Source of the DNA: JANPEF01 sp031413115
GTDB taxonomy: Bacteria > Eisenbacteria > RBG-16-71-46 > DASYSL01
Assembly (NCBI GenBank): GCA_031413115.1
Contig: JANOEH010000020.1
Location: 1-25,208, forward strand
Length of the DNA: 25,208 nucleotides
Direction of reading: 5' to 3'
Shown one piece after another: positions 16,263 through 22,649 of this stretch. The stretch's first letter is position 1, and each line of letters begins with the position of its first letter. The position numbers and the translations under genes were made by a program. The notes under the pieces were generated by a model. The model worked only from the letters and a program-made list of their open reading frames with translations. It did no database searches and was not told where the DNA came from.

Positions 16263-16738
16263 CGCCCCTCCTCCTGCAGGCGCTGCCCAGCCTTCACGCA
16301 TGCCTCGAAGATCTTCGTGTATCCGGTGCAGCGACACAGGTTACCCGAGAGGGCCTGCTGGATCTCGGGGACCGTGGCCGCGGGGTTCTTCTCCAGGCAC
16401 GCATACGCCGAGACCAGCATCCCCGGGGTACAGAACCCGCATTGGGCCGCTCCATACAAATCGAAGCAATCCTGCACCGGGTGCAGTTCGGCGCCCCGCG
16501 CCAGGCCCTCGACGGTGATCACCGCCTGCCCTGCCACGGCGTGCGCCAGCGTGATGCAGGCCAGCGTCGGCTCGCCGTCGACGAGCACCGTGCACGCCCC
16601 GCAGTCCCCCTTGTCGCACCCCTGCTTGCTGCCGGTGAGCCCGAGCTCATAGCGCAGGCACTCGAGCAGCGTCGAGGCCGGGTCGATGGCACGGGTGTGC
16701 GTCTCGCGGTTGACGGTGAGGGTGAGCAGTTCCTTCAC
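16259..16738 (-). CDS. hcrC: [2Fe-2S] small subunit of the molybdenum hydroxylase (HcrC/CoxS-like)
   Basis: Ferredoxin-like subunit of 159 aa carrying two [2Fe-2S] clusters that pass electrons between molybdenum site and FAD. Plant-type cluster ligands are C41, C46, C49 (GCDKGDCGACTVLVDGEP) and C61; the C-terminal alpha-helical cluster uses C100, C103 (QCGFCTPGM), C135 and C137 (NLCRCTGYTKI). All eight Cys are present and length is typical. The GTG start at 16738 has GAGG five bases upstream, and its TGA overlaps the large-subunit GTG. It is the first gene of a seven-gene overlapping leftward operon with a candidate promoter at 16802-16773. Order small-large-medium differs from the large-medium-small order of some relatives. 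Confidence 0.93.
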   Translation of the reverse strand: MKELLTLTVNRETHTRAIDPASTLLECLRYELGLTGSKQGCDKGDCGACTVLVDGEPTLACITLAHAVAGQAVITVEGLARGAELHPVQDCFDLYGAAQCGFCTPGMLVSAYACLEKNPAATVPEIQQALSGNLCRCTGYTKIFEACVKAGQRLQEEGR

Positions 16739-16772
16739 GGGATCCTCGGGGAATGGGCCGGTGGACGCGCCT

Positions 16773-16802
16773 AATCTAATCCCCCGGAGGAACTTGGGGC
16801 AA
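16773..16802 (-). promoter_or_regulatory. Candidate promoter of the molybdenum hydroxylase / kynurenine operon
   Basis: Reading leftward: TTGCCC (16802-16797), an 18-base spacer, and TAGATT (16778-16773), in a locally AT-richer patch 35 bases before GTG 16738. Each hexamer matches consensus at four positions. Confidence 0.45.
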
Positions 16803-16887
16803 GGGCGGGGCGATCTGGCACGCCCCGCATGGCGGGATCATTGCCGGGATTGCACCTTGATCTGTCTCAGGGTCGAGCCCACCGCGG

Positions 16888-16899
16888 GCACGGCCGTGC
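16888..16899. repeat. 12-bp palindrome GCACGGCCGTGC between direct repeats
   Basis: A perfect palindrome lies between two copies of CCCACCGC in the same orientation, about 86 bases upstream of the candidate operon -35. It could be a regulator site, but GC-rich palindromes also arise by chance. Confidence 0.3.
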
Positions 16900-17042
16900 A
16901 CCCACCGCAGATCGTGGCGATTCCTCGGCCGATCTCGAAGGGCACCTGCTCTCTAGTCCATGCGCAGCCAGCTGCCATGCGACTTGATGGATGCGCAGGA
17001 GCCCGCTTCGCGGCCGCGGCAAAGCTTGCGCTTCGCGCGGCT

Positions 17043-18032
17043 TCACCACGGCGCCCCCTTCGGCGCCAGCGCCACGACGTCGGCGATCTTCTGCGGATCG
17101 TTCGGGAAGAGCTCCACCTGCGCCAGGCGCGGCACGAGATCCGCCCAGCGCCCCTCTTTCGTGAACACGCGGATGAAGATCGGCCGCGCCTCCGCTTCGC
17201 GCCCGTTCGTGTACATCGAGAGCGCCGCCCAGAACTGGAGCTCGACCACCTCGGGCGCGAGACGCGCCGCCTCCTCGTAATGCTTCAGCGCCGCGACCGG
17301 ATCCTTCGCCGCGATCGCGTTGTCCCCCGCGTCCGACTCGTTGTAGGCGCGGCGCAGCTGCACCAGCCGGCGCAACTCGACGTTCGGATGCGGGTGGTCC
17401 TCGACTCGCAGGTCCATCACGCGATCGACCCACGGCTTCCCGGTCGAGGTGCTGCGCACGATCAGGATCGCCGCCGACTGCCGGCCGCGGATATCGCCGC
17501 CCTCCTTCTCGGCCGCGTCGAGTGCGGCGAGCAGCCGCTCGGCGAGGTCCCCCTTCGCCGTCTCGTAGGCGCGGGCCATCGCCGGCCACACGCTCGGCTT
17601 CTCCATGAGATTGGCCTGCACCGAGAACTGGGATCCCACCTGGTGCCCCGCCGCGGGAATCGCACCGGGCCCGGTGTGCGCGGCGACACGGCCCTGCGCG
17701 TCGACCATCGCCACCTGCCGCACCGACGGGTTGGGATCGGCGCGCTTGAGCGAGTCGAGGGCCGCCGGCGCGGACATCCCGCCGCGCATGAGCGCGAGCC
17801 CGTTCGGCCCGTAATCCACGAGCACGAGCGACTGCGTCGCCACCGCGCCCACGCCTGCCAGGGCCCACGGCACGATCGGCCCGACGCTGAAGTAGTGGGA
17901 CTGCACGGCCACGCCCATCTCACCGGTGACGGAGTCGCGGGCGACGATGGAGTAGGTGGTGACAGGGGTGGTCGGGAGGGGCGCGGCGAGCAGGAGGCCG
18001 AGCGCGAGTGGAGCGAGGGCGACACCGGGCAC
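17043..18032 (-). CDS. Secreted DUF1028 family protein with C-terminal TPR-like region
   Basis: Protein of 329 aa. The start is GTG 18032, with GGAGG five bases upstream. It opens with a hydrophobic signal sequence (ALAPLALGLLLAAPLPTTP). The DUF1028 domain follows directly: TYSIVARDSVTGEMGVAVQS, PWALAGVGAVATQSLVLVDY, GPNGLALMRGG and AAILIVRS; it has an Ntn-hydrolase-like fold prediction but no settled biochemical role. Residues about 245-320 (AALKHYEEAARLAPEVVELQ, then AALSMYTNGREAEARPIFIR) look like TPR helices. It is a single gene with its own promoter; a striking inverted repeat lies just upstream of the -35. Not visibly linked to the molybdenum operon downstream, from which 304 bases separate it. 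Confidence 0.85.
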   Translation of the reverse strand: MPGVALAPLALGLLLAAPLPTTPVTTYSIVARDSVTGEMGVAVQSHYFSVGPIVPWALAGVGAVATQSLVLVDYGPNGLALMRGGMSAPAALDSLKRADPNPSVRQVAMVDAQGRVAAHTGPGAIPAAGHQVGSQFSVQANLMEKPSVWPAMARAYETAKGDLAERLLAALDAAEKEGGDIRGRQSAAILIVRSTSTGKPWVDRVMDLRVEDHPHPNVELRRLVQLRRAYNESDAGDNAIAAKDPVAALKHYEEAARLAPEVVELQFWAALSMYTNGREAEARPIFIRVFTKEGRWADLVPRLAQVELFPNDPQKIADVVALAPKGAPW

Positions 18033-18079
18033 AGGAACCTCCGGGCGAGAGGAATCACGGGGATGGATCGAGCCGGGCG

Positions 18080-18109
18080 ATTCTACTTCGCGGCGGCGCG
18101 CGGCGGCAA
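18080..18109 (-). promoter_or_regulatory. Predicted promoter of the DUF1028 gene
   Basis: Reading leftward: TTGCCG (18109-18104), an 18-base spacer, and TAGAAT (18085-18080), which matches TATAAT at five positions. The GTG start is 47 bases downstream of the -10. The 24-bp inverted repeat begins 4 bases upstream of the -35. Confidence 0.55.
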
Positions 18110-18113
18110 CCGA

Positions 18114-18137
18114 TCAACTGGTCTCAAGACCAGTTGA
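18114..18137. repeat. 24-bp inverted repeat, perfect 11-bp arms with a 2-bp centre
   Basis: Left arm TCAACTGGTCT (18114-18124), centre CA, right arm AGACCAGTTGA (18127-18137). All 11 pairs match. It is far less GC-rich than its surroundings and centred about 52 bases upstream of the estimated start of the DUF1028 transcript, a usual activator position. Folding as RNA would leave a TCAA loop on a 10-bp stem, but no T run follows on either strand, so an operator is more likely than a terminator. Confidence 0.7.
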
Positions 18138-18237
18138 GACATGAGGTTTGAGTCCACTCCCAACAGGTTGTGGGACAGGTGGTTCAACTCGATGGGTGTG
18201 CCACGCGGCTAGGCCATGCACGGGTCCGCGCGCCGAT

Positions 18238-18273
18238 GCGACTCGCCGTCCAACTTGCGCCGGCACGAGTCGC
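18238..18273 (-). terminator. Possible hairpin terminator after the 5'-nucleotidase gene
   Basis: Leftward RNA would pair GCGACTCG (18273-18266) with CGAGTCGC (18245-18238), extended inside by GCC/GGC. It starts 21 bases after the nucleotidase stop, at the end of the long leftward run of genes. There is no T tract, so an intrinsic terminator is uncertain. Confidence 0.35.
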
Positions 18274-18293
18274 GCCCCACCCGCCGCACCCCA

Positions 18294-19988
18294 CTACAGG
18301 TCGTGCGGCATCACGCTCCCGGGCGACAGGAAGTAGTAGTTCCAGGGGTAGTGCAGGAAGTTCGAGACGTCGCTGGTGTAGACGCAGGCGAAGTCCTTGA
18401 GCTGGTGGCCGAAGCGGCTCGCCTCGTTACCCACGCGGAAGATCGAACCCCACGTCGGGTTGTACGCCGCCTCCACCTTGCGTCGGAGCGCCTTGATGCG
18501 GCCCGCCAGGGACGCCGCGCGATGGTCGAGGTCGGCGATCTGGTGCGCCAGCTCCTCGAGTTCGCGCAGCTTCGCCGTGCGCCGCCGATCGCCGCGTGTG
18601 CGCCGGCCGCCGGGTCCGCTACCGGTGCCGGCCAGGAGCGCCTTGAGCCGCGCGGGCAGGTCGCCGTTCTCGGTCCCGCCGATCGCCGTCCCCCCGTTGA
18701 CGGCCGCACCCGCGCCCGCCGAACCCGCGCGCCCCGCGCCCGCCTGCCGCACGCGCGGATCGTAGATGGCGAGCACCAACGCTGCGTCCTCGTCATCGTC
18801 GCCACCGAGGGAGAGCGACAGCTCGCGCCATTCGCGACCGCGCGCCGCCTTCTCGAGTTCGAGCTGGTCGTGCTCGTTCGCCAGGCGCTCGAGCGTCTTG
18901 TAGGAGCGCGCCTGCTCGTGGGTGACCGCGACCTCGCGCTCGACCTCGGGCACGATCATCGCGGTGCGCCAGCCGAGCGAGCGCTTCGAGCGCAGGATGT
19001 CGCCGTAGGTGTGATCGCCGAAGTACAGGATCTGGTCACCACCGACGCCCATCTCCTGCTCGAGGTAGGCCGCGTTGCCGCCGGACCACGCGGGCACGCC
19101 CGTCGTGCTCACCACGGGCTCCCCGGCGACCACGCCGGCCTCGACGGCGAAGTACGATGGTTTCCGGGACGAGACCACGATGTAGTCGAAGAAGCGCTCC
19201 CACGAACGATCGTTCTTCCTGCGCTCGAGCAGGTGCTCGAGCAGCGCGGCGCTGTAGTACCACTCGGAGTTGGTGAGCAGGAACAGCTTCTTCCCCGCAC
19301 GGCGGAACTCCTCGAGCAACACCGGCAGGCGCGGGTCGCGACGCACGAAGTTGCCGACGTTCTTCGTGATCACGGCCTTCAGCGAGCCATCCCCATGCGC
19401 CTCGTCGATCATCGCGCGGACGTCTGCATAGAGCAGAGCGAAGTCGGGTCGTTCCCCCTTGCCCTCGAACAGGTCGATCAGCAGCAGATAAAGATGGACC
19501 TCCGGCAAGTGAAACAACGTGTCGACCGACACGAACCCGTCACCGGAGAAACGCGGCGTGCGGTCGTTGTACAGGCGGTCGCGCTCGTCGGCATCGAGCC
19601 GCTTCGTGCCGTGCACCGCGCGGGACACGTAACGGAAGTAATCCATCTTGATCAGGTTGCCGCGCACCTTGTCGACGATCAGGCCGCGCACGACGAACGT
19701 CGGGTCGTAGCGGAAGCGCAGGACCTCGGCCGGATAGCCGCGCTTCTCGACCAGCTTCTTCTTGGTCAGCTCGAAGGCGAGCTTCTCGATCGGGATCGCG
19801 TCGTAGTGCGCGAGCGTGTGGTCGAGGTCGAAGCCGACCGCGGCGACCTGCGAGAAACGCAGGTTGCGGTTGACGAACACGCGCTCGGGCTTGGGAATGA
19901 AACGATCCGACGCGGGGAACGAGCGGCGCGTCGGGCTCGGCACCGCGGTCGGGCCGGGGGTGGTCGGCAGGTCGGGAACGTCGGTCAT
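18294..19988 (-). CDS. HAD-IG family 5'-nucleotidase (purine cN-II-like)
   Basis: Cytosolic HAD phosphatase of 564 aa, like 5'-nucleotidases that dephosphorylate IMP/GMP. Motif I with nucleophile Asp is VGFDLDHTLAHYDAIPIEKL, motif II LFLLTNSEWYYSAALLEHLL, the motif III Lys lies in VVSSRKPSYF, and motif IV is ILYFGDHTYGDILRSKRSLG. The C-terminal end (YNPTWGSIFRVGNEASRFGH, YTSDVSNFLHYPWNYY) is also family-typical. Between about 425 and 485 lies a low-complexity Gly/Ala/Arg linker (AGAGRAGSAGAGAAVNGG), unusual in the family, followed by a coiled-coil-like stretch. ATG 19988 has AGGAG five bases upstream and overlaps the ygfZ stop in the tetramer ATGA. It is the last gene of the leftward run. Confidence 0.88.
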   Translation of the reverse strand: MTDVPDLPTTPGPTAVPSPTRRSFPASDRFIPKPERVFVNRNLRFSQVAAVGFDLDHTLAHYDAIPIEKLAFELTKKKLVEKRGYPAEVLRFRYDPTFVVRGLIVDKVRGNLIKMDYFRYVSRAVHGTKRLDADERDRLYNDRTPRFSGDGFVSVDTLFHLPEVHLYLLLIDLFEGKGERPDFALLYADVRAMIDEAHGDGSLKAVITKNVGNFVRRDPRLPVLLEEFRRAGKKLFLLTNSEWYYSAALLEHLLERRKNDRSWERFFDYIVVSSRKPSYFAVEAGVVAGEPVVSTTGVPAWSGGNAAYLEQEMGVGGDQILYFGDHTYGDILRSKRSLGWRTAMIVPEVEREVAVTHEQARSYKTLERLANEHDQLELEKAARGREWRELSLSLGGDDDEDAALVLAIYDPRVRQAGAGRAGSAGAGAAVNGGTAIGGTENGDLPARLKALLAGTGSGPGGRRTRGDRRRTAKLRELEELAHQIADLDHRAASLAGRIKALRRKVEAAYNPTWGSIFRVGNEASRFGHQLKDFACVYTSDVSNFLHYPWNYYFLSPGSVMPHDL

Positions 19989-21094
19989 GCAGTCTCCTGG
20001 GGAAGCCACGAAGGCGGCGCCACGCCCACCGGGCGTCGCGTCACGAAAGGCAGGGCGCGCACGAAGGCCGGCGCGCGGGCGCCGTCGGCGCGGACGGCCG
20101 TGAGCGCCGCACCCACCACGCAGTCGCGGCGCACGAACGCAAGGCCCACGGTCGCATCGAGAGAGGAGGCGCGGGACGCGCGCGTGACGACCCCGGCGGC
20201 AGCGCCGGCGGCATCCTCGAGCGCCGCGCCCGCCCAGTCGACTCCGTGGGGAACATCGAGCGTCAGCCCGCGAAGCACTCGCCTGGTCTCGCCGAGCACA
20301 TGGACGCGGCGCACGATCTCCTGTCCCATCCAGCAGCCCTTCGTCAGGCTCACGGCGGCCATCATGCCCAGCTCGTTCCACACCCTCGCCTCGGCCAGCT
20401 CGGCGGCCCCGATGCGACCCGCGGTGATCTCGAGCAGGTCGAGCTGCGTCGCCGACAGAGCGACCGTCACGCCGGATCCGCCGGAGGCAACGGCCGCCAG
20501 CTCGACCATGCGATCGACGGACGACCAGTGCAGCGCGCCGAAGCCGCCGAGGCGCGACGCACGGAGCACCGCATGTCGCACCGCCGGCACGGTGGCGAGC
20601 ACGGCCTCGTCTTCGAGCGCGGGATCATCCTCCGTGAAGCCAGTCCCGTCGGCGAAGCCGACGCCGGGCGCAGGATCGCCAAGACTGTCCAACGGCCCGC
20701 CCTGCCCGGGTGAACCCAACGCGATGGCCAACCGACCGGGATCCGATGACTCGTACGCCACGACTCCAGCGGAAGCCCACGCGGTGCGCACGTCGTCGGC
20801 GATGATGCGCCCATCGAGCGCGGCGCGCGCCTCCTCGGCGCGGTCCACCGGCAACTCGAGCAGCAGCACCTCGGGGAGCACGTACAGGTGGAAATCCGCG
20901 ATCGGGCGGCCGCGATCGTCGGTCAGCGCGCCGTGGATGCCCTCGCCCGGGTCTAGCCCGTCGAGATCCTGCGCCACCAGCGCCTGCAGGAAGCGCATGC
21001 GATCCGCGCCGCCGAGCACGAGAATGCGCACCGGCGGCACGAACGCGACGAGGCCGCCAACGATGGGATCGGCAGCGCGAGCGGCGGCGGGCAC
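19985..21094 (-). CDS. ygfZ: YgfZ/GcvT-like folate-binding protein
   Basis: YgfZ-type proteins bind tetrahydrofolate and help make or repair certain Fe-S clusters. The protein is about 369 aa if it starts at GTG 21094. Family signs: RILVLGGADRMRFLQALVAQ near the N-terminus, GALTDDRGRPIADFHLYVLP, and the hallmark SLTKGCWMGQEIVRR with Cys 254 of the K-G-C-Y/W-x-G-Q-E motif. The start is uncertain: GTG 21094 gives a normal N-terminus but has no Shine-Dalgarno-like run; further GTG codons lie about 18-22 codons in. It lies 26 bases after the peroxiredoxin stop, and its stop overlaps the nucleotidase ATG (ATGA), so both are likely in the same transcript. Confidence 0.85.
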   Translation of the reverse strand: MPAAARAADPIVGGLVAFVPPVRILVLGGADRMRFLQALVAQDLDGLDPGEGIHGALTDDRGRPIADFHLYVLPEVLLLELPVDRAEEARAALDGRIIADDVRTAWASAGVVAYESSDPGRLAIALGSPGQGGPLDSLGDPAPGVGFADGTGFTEDDPALEDEAVLATVPAVRHAVLRASRLGGFGALHWSSVDRMVELAAVASGGSGVTVALSATQLDLLEITAGRIGAAELAEARVWNELGMMAAVSLTKGCWMGQEIVRRVHVLGETRRVLRGLTLDVPHGVDWAGAALEDAAGAAAGVVTRASRASSLDATVGLAFVRRDCVVGAALTAVRADGARAPAFVRALPFVTRRPVGVAPPSWLPQETA

Positions 21095-21120
21095 GGAGCG
21101 ATCGACCAGGGGAGGCGAGC

Positions 21121-21594
21121 TCAGGACGCGCGAATCGCGTCGAGGAGGTCGTCGTTCCCGCGCATGTCGGCCAGCTTTTCCTCGACGTGCTTCCAGCGCA
21201 GGATGCCCTGCTTGTCGATGAAGAAGTAGGCGCGCCTGGAGAAGAACGCGTCCTCGATCAGCACGCCGTAAGCGCGCGAGACGTCGCGCTTGAAGTCGGA
21301 GAGGAGCTCGGTCTGGAAGCCGGCCTTCTCCTGGAATGCCTTCTGCGAGGCCGTGTGGTCCACGGACACGCCGAAGACGTGGGTGTCCTGCGCTTCGAAG
21401 CGCGAGACGTCGTCCCAGAACGCGCACATCTCGGCGCGGCAGACCGGGGTGAACGCGAGCGGAAAGAACGCCAGCAGCACGCTCTTCGACCCAACGAACG
21501 AGGAGAGGGTCACCGACTTGCCGCTGGTCGAGGGAAGGGTGAAGTCCGGCGCGGCTTCCCCAACCGAGGGCTCCTGCTGCAGCACCATCGTCAT
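21121..21594 (-). CDS. Peroxiredoxin of the AhpC/TSA superfamily (BCP/AhpE-like)
   Basis: Thiol peroxidase of 157 aa that reduces hydroperoxides. The active site LAFFPLAFTPVCRAEMCAFW has the peroxidatic Cys 52 in T-x-x-C and a second Cys 57, five residues on, the spacing of the resolving Cys in atypical 2-Cys BCP proteins. Also present are EAAPDFTLPSTSGKSVTLSS, FGVSVDHTASQKAF, AYGVLIEDAFFSRRAYFFID and GILRWKHVEE. The FFPLAFT context also resembles AhpE-type 1-Cys enzymes. ATG 21594 follows AAAGGA by five bases and starts 10 bases after the preceding gene's stop. It may protect the exported cytochrome or Fe-S functions encoded beside it, though the protein itself has no signal peptide. Confidence 0.9.
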   Translation of the reverse strand: MTMVLQQEPSVGEAAPDFTLPSTSGKSVTLSSFVGSKSVLLAFFPLAFTPVCRAEMCAFWDDVSRFEAQDTHVFGVSVDHTASQKAFQEKAGFQTELLSDFKRDVSRAYGVLIEDAFFSRRAYFFIDKQGILRWKHVEEKLADMRGNDDLLDAIRAS

Positions 21595-21604
21595 GCCCGT
21601 CCTT

Positions 21605-22594
21605 TCACTGGCGGTACTGCGCCTTGATGCGGCCCCAGGTCGAGTTCTCGGCCGCGGTCGAGACGTCGTTCACGAGCCAGATGTACCCGGCACCCGAGCG
21701 ATCCGACACGAAAGCCATCTGGCTGGTCAACGGCGACCACGACGGCTCTCCATCGTAGCTACCCGAGCCGTCGGTGATGGGCCGCGGGTTCCCCCCGGTG
21801 GCGTCCATGATCCACAGCGACGTGCCGCCGCTCGCTTGCTGGTAGGCGATGGTCAGGCCGGTCGGCGAGTAGGCCGGCTGCGACTTGCTCCCCGCACCGC
21901 CGCTCAGCTGCACCGGCGTCCCCCATGCAGCACCCGCCCGGGTGCAGGCAAACAACTGCCGTCCGCCGCCGCGATCCGAAGAGAACACGATGCGACTCCC
22001 GTCGGGCGAGAAGCACGGGTGGAGATCGGTGTACCCCGGCCCGGTGACCTCGGTGAACTGCGTCGCGGACTGCGTGCCGTTGGGCTTGAGCGTCCAGATC
22101 TGGTAGCCCGCCCCGCCGCGCGACGTCGCGAAGACGATTTCCTGCGACGGCCCGGTGCCCCACCAGTGTGGATCGAGGTAGTCGAACGGACCGCGCACCA
22201 TGAGCGTGAGCGGATTGCCGCCGGTCGCCGGGCACCGCCACAGCCGCGAGAAGCCGAGCGTGTCCTGCGCCGACATCACGACCCACCCCCCATCGGGCGA
22301 GGTGGCGACCGCGAACTCCTCGATCTCCCAGGACGTCAGGCGCGTGCCGGTCGTGTTCATCGGCGCGTTCGAGACCTTGCGATAGATGTAGGGAAAGCCG
22401 GCGACGCGCGTCGAGTAGTAGACCGACCCGCCATCGGGCGACCAGGCTGGCGCGCGATCTCCTCCGAGATTCAAGGAGGTGAACTGTTGATAGGATGCCT
22501 GCACTTCGGCGCCGGCAAAGCCGGCGACGAAGAGGCATCCCACGGCCACGCCGACGAGCAGGGCGCCCCGCAGCAATACTCGAACAATCTTCAC
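21605..22594 (-). CDS. Exported TolB-like PD40 beta-propeller protein
   Basis: Predicted periplasmic or outer-surface protein of 329 aa. The start is GTG 22594, with GGGAGG six bases upstream, giving a good signal peptide (MKIVRVLLRGALLVGVAVGC, then LFVAGFAGA). An upstream in-frame ATG at 22666 lies inside the ccmF end and is unlikely. PD40/WD40-like blades: RAPAWSPDGGSVYYST, EFAVATSPDGGWVVMSAQD, LHPCFSPDGSRIVFSSDRGG, SQPAYSPTGLTIAYQQ and GEPSWSPLTSQMAFVSDRSG. These resemble TolB C-terminal propellers, but the TolB N-terminal domain is absent and there is no tol-pal context. Its partner is unknown; position after ccmEF suggests co-expression only. Confidence 0.8.
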   Translation of the reverse strand: MKIVRVLLRGALLVGVAVGCLFVAGFAGAEVQASYQQFTSLNLGGDRAPAWSPDGGSVYYSTRVAGFPYIYRKVSNAPMNTTGTRLTSWEIEEFAVATSPDGGWVVMSAQDTLGFSRLWRCPATGGNPLTLMVRGPFDYLDPHWWGTGPSQEIVFATSRGGAGYQIWTLKPNGTQSATQFTEVTGPGYTDLHPCFSPDGSRIVFSSDRGGGRQLFACTRAGAAWGTPVQLSGGAGSKSQPAYSPTGLTIAYQQASGGTSLWIMDATGGNPRPITDGSGSYDGEPSWSPLTSQMAFVSDRSGAGYIWLVNDVSTAAENSTWGRIKAQYRQ

Positions 22595-22632
22595 GGCCAA
22601 CCTCCCGGGACCTCCAGGGGTCGAATGCACCC

Positions 22633-22649
22633 TCCAGGCTCCGCCTGGA
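22633..22649 (-). terminator. Small hairpin directly after the ccmF stop
   Basis: Arms TCCAGGC and GCCTGGA (7 bp, perfect) around a 3-base loop, beginning one base after the ccmF stop. No T run follows, and the next leftward gene begins 39 bases on. It may lower expression of downstream genes or stabilise the ccmF message. Confidence 0.4.

Larger units (their letters stand above)
16739..17042. other. Intergenic region between the DUF1028 gene and the molybdenum hydroxylase operon
   Basis: 304 bases with no convincing gene on either strand. It holds the candidate operon promoter (16773-16802), a 12-bp perfect palindrome (16888-16899) between two CCCACCGC direct repeats, and a short GC hairpin (about 17020-17040) just after the DUF1028 stop that lacks a T run. 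I looked for a molybdenum-cofactor riboswitch-like layout and could not support one. Confidence 0.5.

Noticed and set aside
16739..17042. Molybdenum-cofactor riboswitch upstream of the Mo hydroxylase operon
   Set aside because: I could not find the expected multi-stem layout by eye; only a promoter-like patch and simple palindromes are supportable.
18150..18240. Possible tRNA, because GGTTCAACTC resembles a T-loop
   Set aside because: The flanking bases do not form the T-arm stem and I could not place acceptor or anticodon stems.
18216..21221. About 1000-codon open frame on the + strand opposite the nucleotidase and ygfZ genes
   Set aside because: It lies opposite two conserved genes and its translation has the low-information composition typical of GC-rich antisense frames.
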